Shown: piece after piece, positions 43,994 to 51,598 of the stretch
How the letters are laid out: each line of letters begins with the position of its first letter
Numbering within the stretch: position 1 is the stretch's first letter
Assembly: GCA_964562015.1 (NCBI GenBank)
Contig: CAZLRH010000016.1
Span: 8,343-72,342, forward strand
Direction of reading: 5' to 3'
From: CAZLRH01 sp964562015
GTDB lineage: Bacteria > Verrucomicrobiota > Verrucomicrobiia > Opitutales > JABDGR01
DNA: 64,000 bases
Program-made: the position numbers and the translations under genes
Notes under the pieces: model-generated
Databases searched by the model: none
Told to the model about the DNA's origin: nothing
What the model saw: the letters and a program-made list of their open reading frames with translations, nothing else

Positions 43994-44983
43994 TTACGGG
44001 GCCGCAGGAGGGGATATCGTGCCAGTGTCCGCCGGGATGTCAAGCCCAAGGAGGGATTTTTTCCGCTCGGTCTCCGGCACGGGCATCAAATGCTGGTCGC
44101 GCAGGTGTTGGGCAAATTCGTTGCTGAGCAGCACGCGCAGCACTTCCCGCAGGCGCTCTTTGTTCTCCGGCTTGAACGCCAAATAAAACGGCAGCCGCAG
44201 CGGATAAGCGCCGCTGTACACGTTGTCCTCGGTCGGGGCGTAGGCACCCGTGCCGCCGGTGGCCGCCGCCGGCACCGCGCTGGACAACCGCGCCTCCATC
44301 GAGACGAGCAGGGCCTTCGCGTCGGTCTCGGGCACATAGCCGCTCAGGGCGATAACCGTGTTGCTTCCGGCGACCGCCTTGGCCACGTCGGTGGCGGTTT
44401 TGAGAACGCGCACTCCTGGTTTAATCGTGGCCTGCCCAAGCACAGTGTTCTTGAACAATTCAAGCACGACGCCGTCATCCGCGCTGGTCGATATGGGAAT
44501 GACCGTGCGGCCAAACCACAGGCCCGAAAGGCCGGCATCGCCCCACGTCGCAATTTCCTTCTCCGTCCCCGTGCCGAAAATGCCCACCAATTGCGTGCGG
44601 TCCACTGCGTTGAGCGGATTCTCCGGGTTGACAAGGATGTAGGCGACCTGAAAGCAGTACTCGACGGTGGTGTAACCCTCCGGTGGTTTTTGGCCGGGCG
44701 GTATCGCGATGAGGCCCAGTTGCGCTTTGTTGCCTTTCAATAACACCAGTGCCGGCACCGTCCCATAAAGATCAACTTTGGCCTTCAAGCCGTTCAACTG
44801 CGCATAACGGGCCAGCGGTTCGCCCACGGCCGCTTGCAACAAATCGGAACCGGACACTTGGATCGAGCCGTCGCTGGCCGCGGGCTGGCTCCCCGCCGCA
44901 GGCGCGGGCGCTTCGGCCGCGTGGAGGGTGTGGGCCGCGAACGCGGCGAGCACGAGCAAGCCCTGGCAGGAGAAAATTCGCAT
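43994..44983 (-). CDS. PstS-like phosphate/anion binding protein
   Basis: A 329-residue exported protein. The ATG at 44983 yields a signal peptide (MRIFSCQGLLVLAAFAAHTLHA). The mature part has the two-lobe periplasmic binding layout of PBP_like/PstS: DGSIQVSGSDLLQAAVGEPLARYA, AQLGLIAIPPG, VAYILVNPENPLNAVDRTQLVGIFGTG, and YPLRLPFYLAFKPENKERLREVLRVLLS near the C-terminus. No PstABC genes are nearby. It may scavenge phosphate for distant permeases or act as a sensor. The GSDLL at the phosphate loop replaces the GST/S seen in classical PstS, so ligand identity is uncertain. Confidence 0.82.
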   Translation of the reverse strand: MRIFSCQGLLVLAAFAAHTLHAAEAPAPAAGSQPAASDGSIQVSGSDLLQAAVGEPLARYAQLNGLKAKVDLYGTVPALVLLKGNKAQLGLIAIPPGQKPPEGYTTVEYCFQVAYILVNPENPLNAVDRTQLVGIFGTGTEKEIATWGDAGLSGLWFGRTVIPISTSADDGVVLELFKNTVLGQATIKPGVRVLKTATDVAKAVAGSNTVIALSGYVPETDAKALLVSMEARLSSAVPAAATGGTGAYAPTEDNVYSGAYPLRLPFYLAFKPENKERLREVLRVLLSNEFAQHLRDQHLMPVPETERKKSLLGLDIPADTGTISPPAAP

Positions 44984-45183
44984 GGCGCAGGGAACGCAGG
45001 AGAGAGAGGCCAACAGGGCCGCCCACCACCCTCGGTGGGAACTAAGTCTTTAAGAAATTTGCCCGTCCCAGGGCAATGCTTTTCGCCTTCTCCGCCGACT
45101 TTCGCGGCCAAAGTGACGGGCCGACTTGGACTTGAAAAGATGCGGGGTCGGCGGCAGTTTTAGGCTCCCCCATCCCCTACCCC

Positions 45184-46254
45184 ATGAACCCACCGCCTCC
45201 TCCTTCGACTTCGCTCCCCGATCGCCGCCGCTTTCTCGCGACCACCGTGACCGCCGCCGTCGGCGCCGCGCTCGCCCCCGCCGCGTGGGGGGCTGACCGC
45301 GATTGGTCCGGCCAGAATCCCGTGCGCTACCCCGACCCGGACATCGTCGTGCTGGATCCCCGCTTTACCAAGTACAAAATCAACAATGCCGCGATCGAAC
45401 GGCTCTACACGGGTTGCCGCTGGGCCGAAGGGCCCGCGTGGAGCGGCGAGGGCCGCTACTTGTTATGGAGCGACATTCCCAACGACCGCCAGATGCGCTG
45501 GATTGAAGACGACGGACACGTGAGCGTATTTCGCAATCCGTCCAATTACTCCAACGGCAACACCTTCGACTTTCAAGGCCGCCAGGTTTCCTGCGAACAC
45601 ACCGGCCGCCGCGTGGTCCGTTACGAACTCGACGGCAGCGTCACCGTGCTGGCCGACCAGTTTCAGGGCAAGCCGTTCAATTCGCCGAACGACGTGGTCG
45701 TCCATCCCGATGGCGGCATCTGGTTCACCGATCCGGCCTACGGCATCATGGGCAATTACGAAGGCAGCAAGGCCGAGCCGCAAATCAAGGAGGCGGTCTA
45801 TCGCATTGATCCCGCCACCAGGCAGGTCGCCCTCGCCACCGACGCGCTCAAAAAGCCCAACGGCCTGTGTTTTTCCCCTGATTACAAAAAACTCTATGTC
45901 GCCGACACCGACAGCCCCGCCGAGGGCATCCGCGTGTTCGACGTGGTGGACAAAACCAAGCTGACCAACCACAAGCAGTTCGCGACCCTCGCCCTCAACG
46001 GGAAAGTCGCCGGCTCCGACGGCATTCGCTGCGACGTGGATGGCAACGTCTGGTCTTCCGCGGCGTGGACGGGCGATGGCTTTGACGGCGTGATGGTCTT
46101 TGCGCCGGACGGTGTGCTCATTGGGCAGATTAAATTGCCCGAGACCTGTGCGAACATCTGCTTCGGCGGCCCGAAGCGCAACCGCCTCTTCATGGCCTGC
46201 AGCCAGTCCCTCTATGCGGTCTACGTGAACACCCAGGGCGCGCATATTTCCTGA
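45184..46254 (+). CDS. Exported SMP-30/gluconolactonase family protein
   Basis: A 356-residue beta-propeller lactonase-like protein with a twin-arginine signal (PDRRRFLATTVTAAVGAALAPAAWGA). Family motifs include RLYTGCRWAEGPAWSGEGRYLLWSD, RRVVRYELDGSVTVLADQF, the metal-site segment FNSPNDVVVHPDGGIWFTDPAYGI, ALKKPNGLCFSPDYKKLYVADTD, and GSDGIRCDVDGNVW. The conserved Glu (AEGPAW), Asn (SPNDV) and Asp (SDGIR) ligands for the catalytic divalent metal are all present. It probably hydrolyses a sugar lactone in the periplasm. It is convergent with the NtrC-type regulator gene. Confidence 0.93.
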   Translation: MNPPPPPSTSLPDRRRFLATTVTAAVGAALAPAAWGADRDWSGQNPVRYPDPDIVVLDPRFTKYKINNAAIERLYTGCRWAEGPAWSGEGRYLLWSDIPNDRQMRWIEDDGHVSVFRNPSNYSNGNTFDFQGRQVSCEHTGRRVVRYELDGSVTVLADQFQGKPFNSPNDVVVHPDGGIWFTDPAYGIMGNYEGSKAEPQIKEAVYRIDPATRQVALATDALKKPNGLCFSPDYKKLYVADTDSPAEGIRVFDVVDKTKLTNHKQFATLALNGKVAGSDGIRCDVDGNVWSSAAWTGDGFDGVMVFAPDGVLIGQIKLPETCANICFGGPKRNRLFMACSQSLYAVYVNTQGAHIS

Positions 46255-46275
46255 GCGGCGCTGCGCGAGCAGCAT

Positions 46276-47640
46276 TCACCCACCCACATCCAGCTCTGGC
46301 CATTCGACGAGCTTGCGGTGCAGTGTGCGGCGGGAAATGCCCAAAAGCTTGGCCGCTTGCGTGCGGTTGCCCCGCGCCTCGACCAGCGCCTGCCGGAACA
46401 ATTTCTTTTCGTTATCCTCTTTGGACAAGGGCGAGCGGCCCGTGTCCACCCCTGTCGCCGCGCCGCCGGCCGGCACGCCGAGAAATTTCGCATCGAGGTC
46501 GTATTCCTTGATCGTCGCGCGTTTGAGCACCACGGCGTTTTCGCAAAAATTGCGCAGCTCGCGGATGTTGCCCGGCCACGCATAGCGTTGCAGCGCCGCC
46601 ACTGCGCCGGGTGCCAGTTGCGGGACGGGCACTTCATTCTCTTGTGCAAACTGCTTTAAGTAATGATCCAGGAGCAAGGGCACGTCCTCCGCGCGCTCGC
46701 GCAGGGGCGGCAGGCGGATCGGGACGACATGCAGCCGGTAATACAAATCCTCGCGAAAGGTTCCCTTCGCCGCCATCGCCGTCAAATCCCGGTGCGTCGC
46801 GCACACCAGGCGCACATCCACTTGAATCGGCTTCAGGCTGCCCAGCCGCTCAAACGTGCGCGATTCGAGAAACCGCAGCAGTTTCACCTGCGTGGAGGCA
46901 TCGAGTTCGCCGACTTCGTCAAGGAACAGCGTGCCGCCGTCTGCCGCCTCAAAGCGCCCGATGCGCCGCTCCGTCGCGCCGGTGAACGCGCCTTTTTCGT
47001 GGCCGAACAGCTCGCTCTCGAGCAGGCTCGCCGGAATCGCCGCCGCGTGCACCGGAATAAAGGGGCCGCGGGCGCGCGGACTGTTTTGGTGAATCATCTG
47101 CGCGACAAGCTCCTTGCCTGTGCCGGTTTCGCCCTCGAGCAGGACGCTCGCGCGCGAGGTCGCCACCTGCTTCACCTGTTCGAGCACATCGAGCAGCGCC
47201 TTCGAATGCCCGATGATGTTTTGAAAGCCGAAATGCTGGTCGAGCCGCTGGTGCAGTTCCGTATTCTCCTTCACCATCTGGCGTTCCTGCAGCGCGCGGC
47301 GGATGAGGATTTCGAGCTTTTCCAGGCTCACCGGTTTCGTGAGAAAATCGTACGCGCCGCGGCGCATGGCTTCGACCGCGGTTTCGACGTTGCCGTACGC
47401 CGTCATCATGATGCACACCGGCTTGTACGGCATCTGCATCGCCTTCTCGATGACCTTCAGGCCCGATTTGCCGGCCATGCGCAAATCCGTGAGCACGACG
47501 GTGAACGACTCTGCGTCGAGCAACCGGAACGCCTCTTCCGCATCGGCTGCCTGAAAGACCTCATAATCCGGCTCCAAGGCAGCGGCCAACCCTTCGCGGG
47601 TGTTCTTCTCGTCATCCACCACTAAAATGCTCGCGGGCAT
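46276..47640 (-). CDS. NtrC-family sigma-54-dependent response regulator
   Basis: A 454-residue regulator: receiver domain (LVVDDEKNTREGL, phospho-acceptor in VVLTDLRMAGKSGL, MMTAYGNVETAVEAMRRGAYDFLTKP), then the AAA+ domain. The AAA+ part has Walker A GETGTGKELVAQ, the sigma-54 contact GAFTGATERRIGRFEAADGGTLFLDE and arginine-finger region DVRLVCATHRDLTAMAAKGTFREDLYYRLHV. The C-terminus is a Fis-type HTH (GNRTQAAKLLGISRRTLHRKL). It activates sigma-54 promoters after phosphorylation. It is an orphan in this window: no kinase is adjacent, and the hybrid kinase at 11811 is far away. Confidence 0.96.
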   Translation of the reverse strand: MPASILVVDDEKNTREGLAAALEPDYEVFQAADAEEAFRLLDAESFTVVLTDLRMAGKSGLKVIEKAMQMPYKPVCIMMTAYGNVETAVEAMRRGAYDFLTKPVSLEKLEILIRRALQERQMVKENTELHQRLDQHFGFQNIIGHSKALLDVLEQVKQVATSRASVLLEGETGTGKELVAQMIHQNSPRARGPFIPVHAAAIPASLLESELFGHEKGAFTGATERRIGRFEAADGGTLFLDEVGELDASTQVKLLRFLESRTFERLGSLKPIQVDVRLVCATHRDLTAMAAKGTFREDLYYRLHVVPIRLPPLRERAEDVPLLLDHYLKQFAQENEVPVPQLAPGAVAALQRYAWPGNIRELRNFCENAVVLKRATIKEYDLDAKFLGVPAGGAATGVDTGRSPLSKEDNEKKLFRQALVEARGNRTQAAKLLGISRRTLHRKLVEWPELDVGG

Positions 47641-48063
47641 GGGTTGTCAGGCTTAACCTTGATTCTTAACGCCTTGATGTGAAAAAGCGACATTTTTGCA
47701 CACCCCAAACCGAGACGACAAACTCGAGACCAAGCAGAAACCGCGAAACTCCAAGCCAAGCTGCAACCGCAGATTACGCAGATGAACGCAGATTTATACT
47801 TTCATGACGTAGCTTCTTTTCCGGTCGTGGTGCGATTTTAAAACTACCACAGATGTCACGGATAATACGGATGCCCTGGCGCAAAAGCTCGATAATTTCA
47901 GCATTCCCCTCCGTGCCATCCGTGTTATCCGTGGTTGTTTGGGGGTTTCAAAACAGGTCCTAGCCCTTATCTGCGCAAATCTGCGTCATCTGCGGTTCCT
48001 GCTTCTCTGGATTGCGTCTCGGCCGTTTTCAATTTTGAATTTTGAATCTTAAATTCTCCTCCC
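47641..48063. other. 423-base intergenic region filled by nested repeats
   Basis: It is the only gene-free stretch above 300 bases. It holds two nested inverted repeats (47765-47997) and an A/T-rich TTTTGAATTTTGAATC repeat (48025-48058) just before the NHL gene. I see no RNA gene and no open frame with protein-like content. Confidence 0.7.
47765..47997. repeat. Nested double palindrome of CAGATTACGCAGAT-type units
   Basis: The outer arms AACCGCAGATTACGCAGATG (47765 on) and, inverted, ATCTGCGTCATCTGCGGTT (ending 47997) enclose inner arms ACCACAGATGTCACGGATAA (47846 on) and, inverted, CCGTGTTATCCGTGGT (ending 47935). The inner pair has diverged to CGGATAATACGGATG units. Same family as 26469-26553. 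Confidence 0.8.
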
Positions 48064-49200
48064 ATGAAATTACCCCGCCTCCTCTCCCTCGCCCTGTTCA
48101 CACCCTGCGCTGTTTTATGTGCCGCGGAAACGCCCGCCACGCCTCCGCCAAATCTCGCCGCGCCCGTGCCGGTCAAACCCGCTGCGCCGACGGCTGCGGC
48201 CAAGGTGGCCACTGCCGACAGTCTCCCGCTTCACGTTGCGCTCGACACCCCGCGCGGAGTCGCCGTGGATGGGGCCGGCAAACTTTACGTTTCGGATTTT
48301 AGCGCCAACGTCATCTATCAAGTCTCGCTCACGCCGCCGTTATCGGCCGTGGCGATTCCCGCGCCTGGCGCCACGCCTCCGGCCGCGAACAGCGCTTTTG
48401 GCGGCCCATGCGAAATGGCGGTCGATGCCCAGGGCAATCTTTACGTGGCCGACGCCGACAACCACGTCATCCGCAAAATTCTCGCCTCTAAATCCGGCGC
48501 GCCCACCGAAATGATCCTGCTCGCGGGCAATGTGGGCGTCAGCGGCACGGAGGATGGGCCCGGACCCGCGGCGCGTTTCGGCACGCCCACCGCCGTCGCG
48601 GTGGACGCCGCCGGCAACGTTTACGTGGCGGACAACCAAAATGCCACCGTGCGCAAAATCACGCCCGCGGGTGTGGTCAGCACGCTGGCGGGCAAGGCTG
48701 GCGCGGTCGGTAATGTGGATGGCACCGGCGCGGAGGCCCGCTTCAGCACCCCGCGTGGCATCGCGGTGGACAAGGCCGGAAATATTTTCGTCGCCGACGA
48801 GGGCAATTCCAATATCCGCAAAATCACGCCCGCGGGCGTGGTCACCACCGTGGCGGGCTCATCCACGGAAACCGCCTTCAAGGACGGCCCGGCCAAGGAC
48901 GCCACCTTTGGCGCGCCGCGCGGCCTGTGCGTGGATGCGGCGGGCAACCTTTTTATCGCCGACACCAATAACAACCTCGTGCGCAAGATCACTCCCGATG
49001 GCACGGTCTCCGCCTTCGCCGGGCAGATCGCCGGCGGCATGGCCGACGGCCCGGCCAAAGACGCCCGTTTCAGTGCCCCGCGCGCCATCGCCGTGGACGC
49101 CGCGGGCAACCTCTACCTCGCCGACTCCGACAACTCCGCCGTGCGCAAAATCACCCCGGCGGGCGTGGTGACAACCTTATTGGTTGGCATGGGACCGTAG
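48064..49200 (+). CDS. Secreted NHL-repeat beta-propeller protein
   Basis: A 378-residue protein with a signal peptide (MKLPRLLSLALFTPCAVLCA) and an Ala/Pro linker. Six NHL repeats of ~28 core residues spaced by ~55-60 follow: TPRGVAVDGAGKLYVSDFSA, MAVDAQGNLYVADADNHVIRKI, VAVDAAGNVYVADNQNATVRKI, IAVDKAGNIFVADEGNSNIRKI, LCVDAAGNLFIADTNNNLVRKI and IAVDAAGNLYLADSDNSAVRKI. The repeats alternate with TPAGVVSTLAG linkers. The set is enough for a closed six-blade propeller. No catalytic domain is fused. It probably binds a ligand or surface outside the cell; the function is not known. Confidence 0.93.
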   Translation: MKLPRLLSLALFTPCAVLCAAETPATPPPNLAAPVPVKPAAPTAAAKVATADSLPLHVALDTPRGVAVDGAGKLYVSDFSANVIYQVSLTPPLSAVAIPAPGATPPAANSAFGGPCEMAVDAQGNLYVADADNHVIRKILASKSGAPTEMILLAGNVGVSGTEDGPGPAARFGTPTAVAVDAAGNVYVADNQNATVRKITPAGVVSTLAGKAGAVGNVDGTGAEARFSTPRGIAVDKAGNIFVADEGNSNIRKITPAGVVTTVAGSSTETAFKDGPAKDATFGAPRGLCVDAAGNLFIADTNNNLVRKITPDGTVSAFAGQIAGGMADGPAKDARFSAPRAIAVDAAGNLYLADSDNSAVRKITPAGVVTTLLVGMGP

Positions 49201-49209
49201 GTTTTTCCC

Positions 49210-49229
49210 GGAAGGCGGCCCCGCCTTCC
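49210..49229 (+). terminator. GC hairpin after the NHL gene, possible terminator
   Basis: Stems GGAAGGCG and CGCCTTCC with a four-base loop, ten bases after the stop. No T-run follows, so factor-independent termination is uncertain. Confidence 0.35.
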
Positions 49230-49255
49230 ATCCGCCAAAATCGCGGTCAATCCAA

Positions 49256-49277
49256 AAATACTTATTGACAAGTATTT
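49256..49277. promoter_or_regulatory. Eight-base inverted repeat with TTGACA in its loop region
   Basis: Arms AAATACTT and AAGTATTT flank ATTGAC. A TTGACA -35-like hexamer (49266-49271) sits inside, with AT-rich GATATTAAT downstream. It may be an operator/promoter for the coiled-coil/HTH gene at 49462, though the distance is about 190 bases. Confidence 0.35.
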
Positions 49278-49461
49278 GGGATATTAATCATCGTGGATTG
49301 AGTTGGCTAAAGGGGCGCGCGTGGGCGCGGAGTCGGGCCCGGAGGGTCTGGTTCAGGCGGCAGCGATCCTCCGGCCCGGTACGGCGCGGAAGGAAGGCCC
49401 GGCCTGCGGCCACTGCCGTCACCGCTTCAACACTGCGCATTTATCAAACCACACTTACCGC

Positions 49462-49836
49462 ATGAATCTTCAAGTTCGCGCCCGTGCCCTGGAACGGGCC
49501 AAGGCCCGGTTGCGGGACCAGGAAACGGCGTTGCGCAAGGAGACTGAGGCGGCCCAGCGGCTCCACCTCCGGCTCCAGACGCTGGTCCGAGATTGCGGTC
49601 TCGCCCCGCGCGATTTGGCGTTCGCCCTCGTGGAGCAATTTCACCTGCGCCTGGCCGGACGCCGCAAGGGCTCCCACAGCCGCCGCCATCGGACCAAAAT
49701 CACGACGGAACTCCGTGAGACGTTGAAACATGCCGTCGCCGGCGGGGCGTCCAAGCTCGCGACCGCCCGGAAATTCCGCCTGAGCTATGCCGTCGTGACC
49801 AAGGCCGTGAATGGCGGCTACGACCGCTTGCGGTAA
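49462..49836 (+). CDS. Small basic coiled-coil plus helix-turn-helix protein
   Basis: A 124-residue, strongly basic protein. Residues 1-45 form a charged coiled coil (RARALERAKARLRDQETALR). A middle part LAPRDLAFALVEQFHLRLAGRRKG and a run of basic residues SHSRRHRTK follow. The C-terminus KHAVAGGASKLATARKFRLSYAVVTKAVNGG has the spacing of a helix-turn-helix resembling resolvase-type HTHs. Coiled-coil plus DNA-binding architecture recalls H-NS-like or small nucleoid proteins, but I do not recognise a family. The ATG at 49462 is chosen because the upstream frame is low in protein character. Function is inferred only as DNA-binding. Confidence 0.65.
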   Translation: MNLQVRARALERAKARLRDQETALRKETEAAQRLHLRLQTLVRDCGLAPRDLAFALVEQFHLRLAGRRKGSHSRRHRTKITTELRETLKHAVAGGASKLATARKFRLSYAVVTKAVNGGYDRLR

Positions 49837-50042
49837 ATCCAAGGGAGACAAGGGATTACCGGCGCAGAGGCCAAAATTTGCCCACACTCGCCGTGGGTGA
49901 TTAAGATGAGTTATATTCTCTTATATCGCACCGTTAGGAAAAGCCGCTCGTGTCCTGTGGCGCTTAAAGAGAATGTGAAAATGAGTTGTTCAACGGGTAG
50001 GGAATGAAGTTTGCTCCTTAGAAGAAAACCCAATGAAACGAC

Positions 50043-50561
50043 GTGAAGGCCGAAGAACCATTGACGGTGTTTGTGTACGGGACGCTCAAACCGGGCGGCC
50101 GTTTCTGGGAGAAGTATTGCGCCGGCCGGGTGGTCGAGAGCAAGCGCGCGCGGGTGCGTGGGCGGCTGTTCCATTTGCGGAAAGCCGGATACCCGGCCAT
50201 GGCCGAAGACACGACCCATGACCCGAGGGACCAGACTGCGGCTGGTTGGGTGCGCGGCTGGTGGCTCGTGCTGAAAAGCGAGACGGCGTTGCGCGGGCTC
50301 GACGAGCTCGAGGGCTACCGGCCCGGGCGGGAGCCCCAGGAAAACGAATACCAGCGCGTGCGGCGGGAGTGTTTTGCGGAAATTGAAGATTCAAAATTAA
50401 AAATTCAACATCAGCCCGACCCAGAATCGCAATCCGGGCCGTCGCTGGGCGAGGCCTGGGTCTATGTCATGACGCCGGATTGGATCACGCGGCTCAGCGG
50501 CGCGCTGGTCAAGGACGGCGAATGGGATGAAAAGAAGACGCCGAAGCTGTGGGATATTTGA
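50043..50561 (+). CDS. Gamma-glutamylcyclotransferase-like protein
   Basis: A 172-residue protein starting at GTG with the family signature VFVYGTLKPGGRFWEKY, followed by GYPAMAED, and the catalytic-glutamate region LDELEGYRPG. AIG2/GGCT-like enzymes cyclise gamma-glutamyl amines to pyroglutamate. Between the domain core and the final strand EAWVYVMTPDW there is an insertion ECFAEIEDSKLKIQHQPDPE encoded by an AT-rich repeat. The gene remains in frame and ends with a TTGA overlap with a possible 42-codon frame. Confidence 0.85.
   Translation: MKAEEPLTVFVYGTLKPGGRFWEKYCAGRVVESKRARVRGRLFHLRKAGYPAMAEDTTHDPRDQTAAGWVRGWWLVLKSETALRGLDELEGYRPGREPQENEYQRVRRECFAEIEDSKLKIQHQPDPESQSGPSLGEAWVYVMTPDWITRLSGALVKDGEWDEKKTPKLWDI
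50381..50411 (+). repeat. AT-rich GATTCAAAATTAAAAATTC repeat inside the GGCT-like gene
   Basis: Thirty bases of low GC in an otherwise GC-rich gene. Thirteen bases (AATTTTGAATCTT, read on the minus strand) are identical to the intergenic sequence at 48025-48058. Translated in frame as EDSKLKIQ. Confidence 0.55.
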
Positions 50562-50686
50562 GCGCCTTCGCGGAATTGAAGGCCGCGCGGCCGGGTGTGA
50601 GTCCGCCGGAGGAAAGCGAAAACGCCGATAACCACGGCTCGCTCGCGGACATGTTTCAAAAAATGCGCCGCCAAGTGCAGGAGTGA
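50558..50686 (+). CDS. Possible 42-residue protein translated by TTGA overlap
   Basis: A short frame beginning at TTG that overlaps the stop of the GGCT-like gene. It encodes SAFAELKAARPGVSPPEESE, then ENADNHGSLADMFQKMRRQVQE. The composition is protein-like, with a possible C-terminal amphipathic helix. Either a coupled small protein or a degraded 3' domain of a longer gene; no homologue is recognised. TTG start use is unproven. Confidence 0.35.
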   Translation: MSAFAELKAARPGVSPPEESENADNHGSLADMFQKMRRQVQE

Positions 50687-50758
50687 CTGGGTGGGGCCGC
50701 ATTAGCAACCGGAGGCAATAAGCTGCTCAAAGTCGAAACCGGCCTATGGGTTAGCGCA

Positions 50759-51598
50759 TTAGGGCGATTCGTTCAAGGCCGGTGGTAGAGTCAGCGCGCC
50801 GTCACCTTCAAATAAAAAAGCCCAGCGAGACGGCATCCCCTCCGAAGAAGACGTCATTTGCATTGGATTACTGTTTCTGGGAACTGGACCATAGGCAAAC
50901 CTAGCTTTATCACTTGCAGTCATTTTTCCGAGTCGAACGGCCAAGACCCACGATTGCCCGTTTTTGATATCAGAAACATTTAGGAGCATTTGGGCCATGA
51001 ATAATTCAGCGCGGTCGGGATCAAGGATCTTGGCGACACCTTCAGCGAACCGTTCGCGTAATTCTGCGGATTCATCGTCGCGGAGTGGCGGAATGAGGTA
51101 GGCGGCGATTTGTTCGTTCGCGTCCGCCTGATCAAAAATGGGATGCCCCACGAGACTGAGCAACCTTGCGGGCTCCAATTCGTGGGCGGTTGCGAGCAGC
51201 CGCGCCTGCACCTGGGTTTTCAATTCCATCAACAGATTATTGAGGGCGGAGGTTTCGTCAGCGGTAAGCCCAAGCAGACCGATCGCATCAGGCGTGAGTT
51301 GGTAGTCGCTCAAAAAAAACAGCCCGGTGCTTTTGATCAACTCTTTGGGCACCGCAACATAGTAGTGGCCGTCGTCAGGCGCCTGGATGCGGGCGGCACG
51401 TTTTGCCACGACTATCTCCGCGCTATGGAGTTGCGCGCGTAAGTGATTCAAGTCGGACGCCAAGGCAGCATGGGTCCGGGTGAGTTCAGCTTGCGCCTCT
51501 TGGGCACTGGCCAAATTCCAACGTTGCACCGACCACGGCAGTAACGCCAAAGTCAGCACCACCAAGGCGGCGAGCAGCATGAATGAGCCGGCTTTCAT
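50759..51598 (-). CDS. Membrane-anchored paralogue of the sigma-factor C-terminal domain
   Basis: A 279-residue protein. The ATG at 51598 overlaps the sigma-factor stop (ATGA), so it is translationally coupled. One membrane helix (SFMLLAALVVLTLALLPWSV) is followed by a coiled coil (~25-60), then a globular domain. That domain clearly resembles the C-terminus of the preceding sigma factor: LTADETSALNNLLMELKTQV versus LTPDEVEALDDVFTTLDNRL, and AYLIPPLRDDESAELRERFAEG versus AYFIPPMSTDETMRLREWFSDN. No known family is recognised. It is likely a partner or competitor of the sigma factor in the membrane. Confidence 0.8.
   Translation of the reverse strand: MKAGSFMLLAALVVLTLALLPWSVQRWNLASAQEAQAELTRTHAALASDLNHLRAQLHSAEIVVAKRAARIQAPDDGHYYVAVPKELIKSTGLFFLSDYQLTPDAIGLLGLTADETSALNNLLMELKTQVQARLLATAHELEPARLLSLVGHPIFDQADANEQIAAYLIPPLRDDESAELRERFAEGVAKILDPDRAELFMAQMLLNVSDIKNGQSWVLAVRLGKMTASDKARFAYGPVPRNSNPMQMTSSSEGMPSRWAFLFEGDGALTLPPALNESP

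Noticed and set aside
43844..44743. A plus-strand open frame running through the tRNA gene
   Set aside because: It includes the tRNA sequence and is antisense to the PstS-like gene.
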